Below are positions 44,868 to 53,221 of a DNA stretch of 64,000 bases, in pieces. The position numbers and the translations under genes are program-made. The notes beneath the pieces are model-generated. The model saw nothing but the letters and a program-made list of their open reading frames with translations, did not search any database and had not been told where the DNA came from. Location of the stretch: positions 3,906,001 to 3,970,000 of the forward strand of contig NZ_CP102592.1 of NCBI RefSeq assembly GCF_025666195.1, read 5' to 3'. Position 1 is the first letter of the stretch. Every line of letters starts with the position of its first letter. The stretch comes from Xanthomonas sp. CFBP 8443 (GTDB lineage Bacteria; Pseudomonadota; Gammaproteobacteria; Xanthomonadales; Xanthomonadaceae).

Positions 44868-45974
44868 CTAGCCCGGCAACGGCACGCCCAGCGCCGGCGG
44901 CTGCGGGGCGGTCAGCCGCTCCACCAGCAATCGCTCGATCGCCTCCACGTCGACCTCGCGCACCACCGTCTGCGCCTGTTCGCCCAGCCCCGGCTGGTAG
45001 CCCGGCGCCCACGACAGGATGTCGCCGTAGCCGGCACCGAACTCGGTATTGGTGTCCACGTACAGCGTCTCGGTCGCGGTAGCCAACTCCGGGCGCAACC
45101 ACAGCGCCGTGGCCAGTTCGTCCCACAGCGGAAAGCCCGGTTCGCGCCGGCGCAGCGCGTGGCCGATCGGCGTGTCGGCGGCGCTCATCCGCGCCAGCAG
45201 TTGCGGGCTCAGTTCGGTCGCGGTGGACGGGTCCACCGGCACCATCAGCATCCGCCGCCACGGCGACCGCATCACGATGCTCGCCGCTTCCGGATCCCAG
45301 CGGATGTTGAATTCGCGCCGCGGCGAATTGACGAACTCGCGCGCGAACTGCCGCGCCGACACGCTGTCGCGCCGCTGCCGCGGATTGAGGCTGCCGCCCA
45401 TGTACACCAGTTCCTTGGCCAGCGACGCGAACTGCGGATCCAGCCGCTGCGCCAGCGCCAGGTTGGTCAGCGGGCCGGTGGCGACGATGCTGACCTCGCC
45501 GGGAAACTCGCGCACCTTGCGGATCATGAACAACGCCGCCGGCTCGTCCGCAATCTGCACCACCGACGGATTGCCCAGCGCCAGGTCGGGCACCACGTCG
45601 TGCGCGTGGTAGCGCGGCGAACTCTGCACCGTGTCGTGCTCGATCCATTGTTTGGTCCACGCGCCCTTCCACAGCAGCTTGCCGTACAGCGCCTCCCAGC
45701 GCTCGGTAGCCAGTTCGCTGTTGAGCAACGGATGCACAGGACCCGGCACCACAGGCACCTCGCCGCGGCCGGCGATTTCAAGCAGCCGGCGCGTATGCGC
45801 CAGCGCCGCGTCGCGCCAGATGTTGCCGCTGACCACCGAGATGCCGAGCACCTCGACGTCGGGCGATTGCAGCAACAGCAACTGCGCGGGCGTGAAGCCG
45901 TCGATGTCGTCTTCGAGGATGACGCGACGGCGCGGAACGGAGGCGGTGTCGGCGGACGCTTGCGGTAGGGGCAT
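44868..45974 (-). CDS. Nucleoside-hydrolase-like protein with altered metal site
   Basis: A 368-aa member of the inosine-uridine nucleoside N-ribohydrolase superfamily, by IVATGPLTNLALAQRLDPQF, ELVYMGGSLNP, REFNIRWDPEAASIV and PLWDELATALWL. The canonical Ca2+ cluster DTDPGxDD is not conserved: the N terminus reads LEDDIDGFTPAQLLLLQSPD, keeping the first Asp residues but with Thr-Pro where the Asp pair should be, and the usual HD near the C terminus is WDE. It may therefore act on a different substrate or be non-catalytic. No signal peptide. Start ATG at 45974. Confidence 0.8.
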   Translation of the reverse strand: MPLPQASADTASVPRRRVILEDDIDGFTPAQLLLLQSPDVEVLGISVVSGNIWRDAALAHTRRLLEIAGRGEVPVVPGPVHPLLNSELATERWEALYGKLLWKGAWTKQWIEHDTVQSSPRYHAHDVVPDLALGNPSVVQIADEPAALFMIRKVREFPGEVSIVATGPLTNLALAQRLDPQFASLAKELVYMGGSLNPRQRRDSVSARQFAREFVNSPRREFNIRWDPEAASIVMRSPWRRMLMVPVDPSTATELSPQLLARMSAADTPIGHALRRREPGFPLWDELATALWLRPELATATETLYVDTNTEFGAGYGDILSWAPGYQPGLGEQAQTVVREVDVEAIERLLVERLTAPQPPALGVPLPG

Positions 45975-46452
45975 GGATTGGAACTGGCGAGTGAGGGAGT
46001 GTCGCGCGGCAGTGTAGCTTTTGCCGTCTCTGGCATGACGGAACTTGTCCGTCGATGCATTTCCGAGGCATTGCCTGGTGACACTGGATGCGATGCACTG
46101 GGTGCATGCGCGCCTTTCGATGCAGCACGGCATCGCGAACTTATTGAGCACTCCGCTGTGCGCCCCGCAGCACGCGTGGCGTGACGCATCCTTCTTCCCG
46201 ATGCGGCCGCAGTTGGACAACCGTTCGCCTGTTTCGCATGCACCCGCCTCGACACGCGCAGGCGATGCCGCGTCCCCGCCATGCAACGCCACTTGCCTGC
46301 GAATGTTGGTGTGCACGGCACTGATCGACGTGGCCGCACACGCTGGCATGGCAGCTGCGGTTTCGCATGGCATGCCCAGCCGGCATGGGACATGGCACCG
46401 ACCGGCACGGTAGAGTAGCCGCGCAGGGAGCCTGGCAACCGGGGAGGGAGCG
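45975..46452. other. 478-bp divergent intergenic region, no gene seen
   Basis: Lies between divergently oriented nucleoside hydrolase and ICMT-type genes. It is lower in GC and rich in GCATG/CATGC words. Frames of up to 122 codons exist but are His/Cys-rich without family resemblance, and none has a good Shine-Dalgarno. It probably contains both promoters and possibly decayed sequence. Confidence 0.4.
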
Positions 46453-46959
46453 TTGAGCAATCGAGTTTCAGGGCGGGACGACAGCCGGTCCGCGCGTGTG
46501 CCGTTGCTGGTGCGTTCGACCTCGCCAGCGCATTTCCTGGTCGCGCTGCTGCTAGGCGCCCTGCTGCAGCGGATGCTCGCCCTGCCACTGCCGCAGGGCC
46601 GCACGCTGGCATGGATACAGATCGCCGGCGGCATCGTCGCCGGCGCCGGATTGCTGTTGGCGCTGGCCTGCTTCGTGCTGTTCGCGCAGCGCCGTACCAC
46701 GATCCTGCCCGAAGGCGCGCCGTCGCGCCTGGTACTGCGCGGTCCGTACCGCTACACCCGCAACCCGATGTACGTAAGCCTGGTGCTGAGCTATGTCGGC
46801 CTGTGCGTGCAGATCGGCTGGCCGTGGGCGCTGTTGCTGCTGCCATTGCCGCTGCTGGCGCTGCAGCGGGTGGTGATCCCGTTCGAGGAGGCGCGCTTGC
46901 GCCAGCGCTTCGGTGATGCCTACGACCGTTATTGCGCGCAGGTGAAGCGCTGGCTGTAG
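46453..46959 (+). CDS. Isoprenylcysteine carboxyl methyltransferase (ICMT)-family membrane protein
   Basis: A 168-aa integral membrane methyltransferase of the ICMT/PEMT superfamily. Helices at about 26-44, 53-76 and a helical hairpin at 112-138. The SAM-binding core LVLRGPYRYTRNPMYVSLVL and C-terminal IPFEEARLRQRFGDAYDRYC are diagnostic. TTG at 46453 is the start, since GGGGAGGGAG lies two bases upstream and no ATG precedes the first helix. Bacterial members methylate lipids or small molecules; the substrate here is unknown. Monocistronic. Confidence 0.85.
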   Translation: MSNRVSGRDDSRSARVPLLVRSTSPAHFLVALLLGALLQRMLALPLPQGRTLAWIQIAGGIVAGAGLLLALACFVLFAQRRTTILPEGAPSRLVLRGPYRYTRNPMYVSLVLSYVGLCVQIGWPWALLLLPLPLLALQRVVIPFEEARLRQRFGDAYDRYCAQVKRWL

Positions 46960-47045
46960 GCCGCTCCGCGCAGAATGAGATGCGTCGCGATAGATGGGCA
47001 CCGCACCCGCATCCAACCGAGTCATCGTCACCGGCTCGACATTCT

Positions 47046-47112
47046 TGCAGCAGCGACTTCAGTCGCAACAAGCCTCGCCAGTAAAGCGCGTCGCGACTGA
47101 AGTCGCTCCCAC
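47046..47112. repeat. REP pair (BIME) downstream of the ICMT gene
   Basis: Forward REP GCAGCAGCGACTTCAGTCGC at 47047-47069 and inverted REP GTCGCGACTGAAGTCGCTCC (CAC) at 47090-47112, spaced 20 bp. It ends 2 bp before the stop codon of the convergent L7/L12-like gene, so it forms the 3' border of both transcripts. Confidence 0.88.
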
Positions 47113-47113
47113 A

Positions 47114-47599
47114 CTAGCTGCTCAACCACCAAAATGTCGCAGCGACGGCCAGCAGCAGGATGAGCGTGCCCCACAGCCACGCGCCGGGGCGATCGCCGGT
47201 GGCCACGGTCGGCGGCGTTCCTGCGCGCGGCGCGTTGCGGTCGCGGTAACGTTCGACCAACTCCTTGGCCTCGCGCAGGCCCATGCCCGGATGCTGCTCG
47301 CGGGTCAGCTTGATCGCCTGCAGAAACTGGCCCTGGCCCAGCGCCTGCAGCGCGGCGGGCGGCAGCCCCCCGCTCTGCGCTTCCGCCGACGCGGCGGCCT
47401 GCGGCGGTTCGCTGCCGGCCTGCCGGTGCAGCATCTCCGCGACCGTCTGCGCCGCCCCCGCCTGCAGCCACGCGTCCACCTGTTGCTTGGCGCTGCGCAG
47501 ATCCATGCCGCTCTGGTCACGCAACAGCTTGATTGCCTTGATGATCTCGCCGCGCGCCAGGGCCTCGGCGATGGCGGGTGATGGCTGGGTCCGGTTCAT
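47114..47599 (-). CDS. Membrane-anchored protein with two ribosomal L7/L12 CTD-like repeats
   Basis: A 161-aa protein of unknown function. Two copies of a motif like the C-terminal domain of ribosomal protein L7/L12 are visible: about 17-45 ([20 protein letters not shown], then KQQVD) and about 90-118 ([20 protein letters not shown], then AKELVE). A low-complexity Ala/Gln linker separates them, and a single C-terminal helix ([19 protein letters not shown]) anchors the protein, so the repeats face the cytoplasm if the tail is inserted. Similar bacterial proteins are annotated only by the L7/L12-like domain. Divergent from the macrodomain gene. Confidence 0.78.
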   Translation of the reverse strand: MNRTQPSPAIAEALARGEIIKAIKLLRDQSGMDLRSAKQQVDAWLQAGAAQTVAEMLHRQAGSEPPQAAASAEAQSGGLPPAALQALGQGQFLQAIKLTREQHPGMGLREAKELVERYRDRNAPRAGTPPTVATGDRPGAWLWGTLILLLAVAATFWWLSS

Positions 47600-47725
47600 G
47601 TCGCAGGCGCTGAGATGGAAACGCTGCAGTCTTGCCGTTCTCCGGTTAAGCCGCCGTTGCACCGGGCTGGCCTGGCCGTCAGGTTCATCACGTTTCCATC
47701 ATTGGAATCCCATAAAGATCGCATC

Positions 47726-48265
47726 ATGAAGATCGAAATCTGGCAAGGCGACATCACCGAACTGGACGTGGACGCCATCGTCAACGCCGCCAACGAATCC
47801 CTGCTCGGCGGCGGCGGCGTGGACGGCGCGATCCACCGCGCAGCGGGCCCGCAGCTGTTGGAGGAATGCCTGCGCCTGCCGGAACTCAAGCCCGGCGTGC
47901 GTTGCCCGGTCGGCGAAGTCCGCGCCACTGCCGGCCACCGGCTCAAGGCGCGCCACGTGCTGCATACCGTCGGCCCGGTGTGGCGCGACGGCGCCCACGA
48001 CGAACCGGCGCTGCTGGCCAACTGCTACTGGCGCTCGCTGCGCCTGGCCGAACAGATGGGCCTGCATTCGGTGGCGTTCCCGGCGATCAGCTGCGGCGTG
48101 TACGGCTATCCGCTGCACCAGGCCGCGCGCATCGCGGTCGCCGAAACCATGGCCTGGCAGCGCGCGCATGCGGTGCCGAAGCGGGTGATCCTGGTCGCCT
48201 ACAACGAGGCGGCCTACAAGGCCTACCAGCAGGCGCTGATGCAGAGCCAGCTGCAGGTCGCCTGA
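47726..48265 (+). CDS. Macrodomain O-acetyl-ADP-ribose deacetylase (YmdB/MacroD-like)
   Basis: A 179-aa single macrodomain that hydrolyses O-acetyl-ADP-ribose or removes mono-ADP-ribose. Seen: [20 protein letters not shown] with [17 protein letters not shown] as the catalytic loop (Asn and Asp of the MacroD group), and [20 protein letters not shown] as the diphosphate loop. No extra domain. ATG at 47726 fits the family N terminus. Neighbours give no link to a NAD+ or toxin system. Confidence 0.93.
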   Translation: MKIEIWQGDITELDVDAIVNAANESLLGGGGVDGAIHRAAGPQLLEECLRLPELKPGVRCPVGEVRATAGHRLKARHVLHTVGPVWRDGAHDEPALLANCYWRSLRLAEQMGLHSVAFPAISCGVYGYPLHQAARIAVAETMAWQRAHAVPKRVILVAYNEAAYKAYQQALMQSQLQVA

Positions 48266-48417
48266 GCTGCATTGCGCGCGGCCGGCGCAGGCCGCCGCGA
48301 TCGCCCTACTCCCGTATCGCTTTCTTGACAGCCTGCCGCCTGACAGGCTTGCCGGTTGTATGTGCCCTCTCCGATGACCCACTCGCAGGAGACAGCGGCG
48401 CTGGCAATCCTCGCCCG

Positions 48418-49326
48418 TCAATGGCGTCGGTCGAGCCACGCACGGACGGTCAATACCGCGTCGGCGAACACGTCGGGCCGCTGCTGGGGCAGGTTGTGCC
48501 CGGCGTCGACGACACGGTGCTCGTGCACCCCGACGAACATGCGGGCGTGGCTCCCGGTCCCTCCCGGCTTGAGCGGATCGCGCGCACCGTCGAGCGTCAC
48601 CGCAGGAACGGTTATCGCGGGCCGGTCCGCCAAGCGGTCTTCGAGCGGCTGCAACGCCGGGTCGCCGGCCTCCCGGCCGAAGGCATGGCGGTAGGCGTGG
48701 ATCACCACGTCCACGAAGTCCGGATTGTCGAACGCGCTTGCGGTCTGCGCGAAGGTCGCATCGTCGAACTGCCAGCCGGGCGACCACTCCTCCCATAGCA
48801 AGCGGCACAGATCGCGACGATGCTCGGCCAGGCAGTGGCGCCCGCGTTCGGTCTGGAAAAGATGCTGATACCAGCAGACGCGTTCGAGCGATGGCGCGGC
48901 CGCAAGCCGTTGCGCCTGCACATCGATGATGTCGTAGCCGGCGTAGCAGACCAGGCCGCCGATGCGCCCGGGCCACAGCGCCGCCACCACACAGGATGCA
49001 TTGCCGCCCCAATCGAAACCGGCCAGGATCGGGCGCTCCAGGCCCAGCGCGTCGGCGAGCTGGACGATGTCGCGGCCGCGCGCGGCTTGCTGGCCACTGC
49101 GCATGACGGCATCGGACACGAAGCGGGTCGGGCCGAACCCGCGCGTGTAGGGAACCACGACCCGCGCGCCCGCACCGGCGAGCGCCACGGCCACCGCGTC
49201 GAAGGCGTGGATGTCGTAGGGAAACCCGTGCGACAGGATCACCGGCCACCCCTCGGCGGGACCGTGCTCGACATAGGCGATTCGCAGGGTATCGGTCTGG
49301 ACGCTATTTGCCCTCTGCTCGTTCAT
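48418..49326 (-). CDS. Alpha/beta hydrolase with Asp nucleophile (epoxide hydrolase/dehalogenase type)
   Basis: A 302-aa alpha/beta hydrolase. Oxyanion loop VILSHGFPYDIHAFD (HGF), nucleophile elbow ILAGFDWGGNAS with Asp in place of Ser (family consensus GHDWGG), a lid domain about 130-210, acidic residue in VTLDGARDPLKPGG and His in VVDAGHNLPQQRP. An Asp nucleophile points to epoxide hydrolases, haloalkane or fluoroacetate dehalogenases, not esterases. ATG at 49326 has AGAGGTGA upstream. Lies 208 bp downstream of a broken epoxide hydrolase gene on the same strand. Confidence 0.86.
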   Translation of the reverse strand: MNEQRANSVQTDTLRIAYVEHGPAEGWPVILSHGFPYDIHAFDAVAVALAGAGARVVVPYTRGFGPTRFVSDAVMRSGQQAARGRDIVQLADALGLERPILAGFDWGGNASCVVAALWPGRIGGLVCYAGYDIIDVQAQRLAAAPSLERVCWYQHLFQTERGRHCLAEHRRDLCRLLWEEWSPGWQFDDATFAQTASAFDNPDFVDVVIHAYRHAFGREAGDPALQPLEDRLADRPAITVPAVTLDGARDPLKPGGTGSHARMFVGVHEHRVVDAGHNLPQQRPDVFADAVLTVRAWLDRRH

Positions 49327-49534
49327 GACGATTCACCTCTGTTGCGGGGACGTTCGTTTCCGATCTCCGAAGCAGCGCTTCGGCATTGCTGGCGGACGTT
49401 CAGTCTGTGTTGTCGTGGAATCTGCGGGAAACGCGGCATGCAGCAGCGGGCGAGGAAACCTGCGCGCCTAGCGGAGCGCGCCACGCCGATGCCGCCGAGC
49501 CCGCGCAGCAGCGCAGGCACTGCAGCACCAAGCC

Positions 49535-50673
49535 TCAGGAGCGCGCCAGGACCGTGGCGACGAAGCCGCGCAGGTCGTCGAGCATCAGCTGCGGCTCCTC
49601 CCAGGCGGCGAAGTGGCCGCCTCTGCGCATCTGGCTCCAATGCACGATGGGATACGTCTTCTCGGCGAAGGTGCGCGGAGTGGGCAGAAACACCGGATCG
49701 GGAAAGGCCGCCACGCCGGTGGGCACCGCGATGCGCGTTGCGGCGGGAAAGCGGTCAGACCCTTCCAGCCGCTGGCCGTGATAGATCCACGTCGAAGTGA
49801 CGGCGGCCGCGGGTGCGACATACAGCATGATAGTGGTGAGCAATTCCTCCTCCGAGAACTTGCTCCAGATGTCCGGGCCGCCATCGGCCCGCGTCGTAAG
49901 ATCGGCCCACTTCCGATCTTCTCGAGTATCCAGCCTGCCACGCCGACCGGGCTGTCGGCCATCGCCACGCCCAACGTCTGCGGGCGCGTGCGCTGCTGGT
50001 GCGCGTAGCCGGTCTCCAGATCGAGAATCGCGTCGCGGCGGGCGATCAGGTCCTTCTCCTGCGCGGTCGTGGCAGCGGCGTCGCTGGCGAAGATGCTCAC
50101 CATGTTGATGTGGAAGCCGAGCAGCGCGTCGGGTCGCAGGAAGGCCATCCAGCTTGCGATATGCGCGCCCCAGTCGCCGCCCTGGACGATGTAGCGCGCC
50201 TGCTGGCCGAACAGCCGGACCATCAGCGCGTGCATGAACTCGGCGGCCCGGCGTGGGCCGATGGCGCCGGTGATCGGCGTGGAAAAGGCGAAGCCTGGGA
50301 GAGACGGAACCACGACGTCGTGCCCGTCCGCCGCCAGGGGCTCGAGGAGCCGCTCGAATTCAAGATACGAGCCTGGCCAGCCGTGCAGGAGCAGCAGCGG
50401 CGGCTTGGATCCGTCGCCGCGCAGGTGGACGAAATGCAGGCGCTCGCCCTCGACCTCGGTGGTGAAGTTGGGGAGCCGGTTGAGGCGCCGTTCGGTCGCC
50501 CGCCAATCGTAGCTGCCTCGCCAGTAGGCGACGAGCCGCTTGAGGTCGTCGATCCCCACGCCTGCGCTCCATCCTCCGGCGTCGGCGAGCTGGCTCCAGT
50601 CGTAGGCATCTACTTTCGCCTTGATGCTGACGAGCCGTGCATCTGGAATGTCGATCGTATAGGGCGAGACCAT
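49535..50673 (-). pseudogene. Epoxide hydrolase (EHN-type), frameshifted
   Basis: The first part (from ATG 50673) has the epoxide-hydrolase N-terminal region (PDARLVSIKAKVDAYDWSQL), HGWPGSYLEFERLLEPL, nucleophile YIVQGGDWGAHIASW (Asp), and reads well to GWILEKIG. There, at about 49910-49912, the frame is lost: the continuation WADLTTRADGGPDIWSKFSE, then EELLTTIMLYVAP and a complete C terminus with VHWSQMRRGGHFAAWEEPQL (catalytic His), lies in the next frame to 49535. One base appears to be missing in the GGAAG before TGGGCC. Real mutation or sequencing error cannot be distinguished. Divergent from a LysR gene, its likely regulator. Confidence 0.85.
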
Positions 50674-50843
50674 GATTACCTCGCGTCGCTCGGAGTTGAC
50701 CGCCACGTCGGTTGGCGAGCGGTGCGTTCATCGGCTGGAACTCGAGTCTTTCGGCCGACGCAACGATAGAGATCGGGCACACCCCATGTCTATATTAGAA
50801 TTGCGCTCAACACCTTTGCGTTCTTCGCACAAGCCACCCCCCA

Positions 50844-51734
50844 ATGGACATCGCTGGCGAACTGGAAGTCTTTACCCTGGTGGCCGAGGCCGGCAGTTTC
50901 TCGGCGGCGGGGCGACGGCTGAAGCTGGCGCCGTCGTCCATCGCACGGGTCGTCGACCGGATCGAAGCGCGCCTCGGCGTCCGCCTGTTGCTGCGGACGA
51001 CACGGGCCCTGAGGCTGACGCCGGAAGGCGCGACCTACCTGTCCTCCGCGCGGCGGATCCTGGCGGACCTGCGCGAAACCGAACAGTTGATCGCCGACCA
51101 GAGCTCGCCCAAGGGGCGCCTGCGCGTGAGCCTCTCGCTCACCTACGGCCGGATGTTCGTGGTGCCGCTTCTGCGCGACTTCATCCAGAGCCACCCCGGC
51201 ATCCTGCTCGAGGTGATCTCCACCGATGCCGTCGTCGACATCGCCGCCGGCCAGGCGGACGTTGCGGTGCGGCTCGGCCCCCTCCCCGACAGCCTGCTCA
51301 CGGCCCGCACGCTTGGCCAGACCCACAAGGTGATCGTGGCCGCGCCTGGGTATCTCGCGCTCCGCGGTACGCCAGTCGTTCCGGAGGATCTGCACGCGCA
51401 CGACTGCATCGGCTTCAACTTCAAGCGCGCCGCCCCGACCTGGCCCTTCCGCAAGGACGGGCGCGACTACGCGTTGCCGATCAAGGGCAGCGTGGAAACC
51501 AACAATGGCGAAACCCAACGCCAGCTCGCCATCGAAGGCCTCGGGATCGCGCGGGTGTGTGCCGAGACGGCAGAGGACGCGATCCAGGCCGGCCAGTTGG
51601 TCGCGCTCCTGCAGGAGTTCAACCCTGGCGACGGCGAGGAGGTCCATGCGGTGTTCGTCGGCGGCACGCATACCCCGGCGCGGGTCCGCTGCTTCGTCGA
51701 CTACCTCGTGCAGCGGCTGGGCAAAACGCGTTGA
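50844..51734 (+). CDS. LysR-family transcriptional regulator
   Basis: A 296-aa LysR protein. HTH MDIAGELEVFTLVAEAGSFS, AAGRRLKLAPSSIARVVDRI, then effector domain from about 92 (KGRLRVSLSLTYGRMFVVPL) with AVRLGPLPDSLLTARTLGQT typical of the CrgA/DsdC-like AA-type subgroup that ends near VRCFVDYLVQRL. It is divergent from the broken epoxide hydrolase gene over 170 bp (AT-rich TCTATATTAGAATTG at about 50790), the usual position for a LysR-regulated target. Inducer unknown. Confidence 0.92.
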   Translation: MDIAGELEVFTLVAEAGSFSAAGRRLKLAPSSIARVVDRIEARLGVRLLLRTTRALRLTPEGATYLSSARRILADLRETEQLIADQSSPKGRLRVSLSLTYGRMFVVPLLRDFIQSHPGILLEVISTDAVVDIAAGQADVAVRLGPLPDSLLTARTLGQTHKVIVAAPGYLALRGTPVVPEDLHAHDCIGFNFKRAAPTWPFRKDGRDYALPIKGSVETNNGETQRQLAIEGLGIARVCAETAEDAIQAGQLVALLQEFNPGDGEEVHAVFVGGTHTPARVRCFVDYLVQRLGKTR

Positions 51735-51816
51735 TCCAAACGCGTGCCGAGAGCATGGCGGGCTCGGGCCGGACAAGCGTGAAACGAAGCGAGGCGCGGC
51801 GGCGCATCGCGAAACG

Positions 51817-51844
51817 AAGAACGCCGGCGGTCGCCGGCGTTCTT
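51817..51844. terminator. Perfect hairpin between convergent LysR and aldolase genes
   Basis: AAGAACGCCGGCG - GT - CGCCGGCGTTCTT, a 13-bp perfect stem with a 2-base loop, located 82 bp after the regulator stop and 25 bp after the aldolase stop (minus strand). It is likely a bidirectional terminator. The T run is short on either strand (built into the stem end), so strength is uncertain. Confidence 0.7.
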
Positions 51845-51869
51845 GCTTACTCCAGCGGTGGCGCCGACC

Positions 51870-52874
51870 TCAGTCCTGCCACTTGCCCAGTGCGGCCAGG
51901 CCGTTTTCCTTGGCGCGCTCGTAGACCACCTGCTGCGCCTTGGCGAAGTTGCCCTTCATGTCCTGCGACCACAGCTTCAGCGCGGCCTGCTGCATCGCGC
52001 GGCCGTAGGAGAAGCTCAGCGGCCACGGCAGGGTGCCGATCTGGTTCATCGCATTGAGATGCGCGGTGGACTGTTCGTCGGTCTGGCCGCCGGACAGGAA
52101 CACGATGCCCGGCAGGATCGCCGGCACGGTGCTCTTCAGGCACATCACGGTGGACTCGGCCACTTCCTCGACGCTGGCCTGCTCGTCGCAATCCTTGCCG
52201 GCGATGACCATCGAGGCCTTCAGGATGGTGCCTTCCAGCACCACGTTCTGCTCGTACAGCGCGCCGAACAGCGAGCGCAGCGTGGCTTCGGTGACCTCGT
52301 AGCAGGTCTCGATGTCGTGGTTGCCGTCCATCAGCACTTCCGGCTCCACCATCGGCACCAGGCCCTGCTCCTGGCACAGCGCCGCGTAGCGCGCCAGCGC
52401 GTGCGCATTGGTCTCGATGCACACGCCCGACGGGATGTCCTCGCCGATGGTGATCACCGCGCGCCACTTGGCGAAGCGCGCGCCGAGCTTGTAGTACTCC
52501 TCCAGGCGCGCGCGCAGGCCGTCCAGGCCTTCGGTGATCAGCTCGCCGGGCATGCCGGCCAGCGGATGCGTGCCCTTGTCGACCTTGATCCCGGGAATGA
52601 TGCCGTGCTCGGCCATGTACTTCGGGAACGGCACGCCGTCCTTGGTCTTCTGGCGGATGGTCTCGTCGTACAGGATCGCGCCGGAGATGTGCTCGCTCAG
52701 CTTCGGCGTGGTCAACAGCAGCTCGCGATACGCGCGGCGGTTCTCCTCGACATTCTCGATGCCGACGCTGGCGAAGCGCTTGGCGATGGTCGTGGTGGAT
52801 TCGTCGATCGCGATGATGCCCTTGCCCGGGGCGACCATTGCCTGTGCGGTTTCGGCAAGCTGTTCGATGCTCAT
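51870..52874 (-). CDS. Class I fructose-bisphosphate aldolase
   Basis: Cytosolic glycolytic/gluconeogenic enzyme that splits fructose 1,6-bisphosphate through a Schiff base; 334 aa. Matches the eukaryote-type class I family: GKGIIAIDESTTTIAKRFAS, NRRAYRELLLTTPKL, ISGAILYDETI, PGIKVDKGTHPLAG, RFAKWRAVITIGEDIPS, VPMVEPEVLMDG, VVLEGTILKASMVIAG (Schiff-base Lys in LKxSM) and GIVFLSGGQTDEQST. The C-terminal Tyr of animal aldolases is not present. ATG at 52874 has GGAATTCC-like sequence upstream, with no strong Shine-Dalgarno. Follows pyk on the same strand beyond a terminator, so it has its own promoter. Confidence 0.95.
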   Translation of the reverse strand: MSIEQLAETAQAMVAPGKGIIAIDESTTTIAKRFASVGIENVEENRRAYRELLLTTPKLSEHISGAILYDETIRQKTKDGVPFPKYMAEHGIIPGIKVDKGTHPLAGMPGELITEGLDGLRARLEEYYKLGARFAKWRAVITIGEDIPSGVCIETNAHALARYAALCQEQGLVPMVEPEVLMDGNHDIETCYEVTEATLRSLFGALYEQNVVLEGTILKASMVIAGKDCDEQASVEEVAESTVMCLKSTVPAILPGIVFLSGGQTDEQSTAHLNAMNQIGTLPWPLSFSYGRAMQQAALKLWSQDMKGNFAKAQQVVYERAKENGLAALGKWQD

Positions 52875-53158
52875 GGAATTCCTATGGCACGGGGGGAAAC
52901 CCGAAGTATATCGCGGCAAACGCCGCCCATTCCTTCACGGAATGCCTGCAACCGTTTCCACCGGTAGACGCGCTGCGCGAGCGCACGTGCATTGCCATCG
53001 CGTGACAAGAATCGCCCTGCGGCTTGCGATGTTGCAGCGGCACCGTGGCGCAGGTCGCGATGCCGCTGGCGTTGCCAGGTCCGGCAAGGGCACGGCCGAT
53101 TGCGAAGAGTTGTCGGCGCGAGCGGCGCGTTGCGGTTGCGGCGGCCCGCACGGCAGGC
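52875..53158. other. Aldolase upstream region, no gene seen
   Basis: About 280 bp between the aldolase start and the pyk terminator. No protein-like frame; expected to contain the aldolase promoter. Confidence 0.5.
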
Positions 53159-53192
53159 AAAAAAAAGACCGCGCGATGGGCATCGCGCGGTC
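53159..53192 (-). terminator. Rho-independent terminator of pyk
   Basis: On the minus strand: stem GACCGCGCGAT, loop GCCC, stem ATCGCGCGGTC, then eight T. Starts 30 bp after the pyruvate kinase stop. This is the clearest intrinsic terminator in the window. Confidence 0.95.
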
Positions 53193-53221
53193 CTGTGGGT
53201 CGCGGGCGACCCGGCTTTCGG

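Noticed and set aside
46045..46413. 122-codon frame in the nucleoside hydrolase/ICMT gap
   Set aside because: No Shine-Dalgarno, and composition is rich in His, Cys and Met without any domain resemblance.
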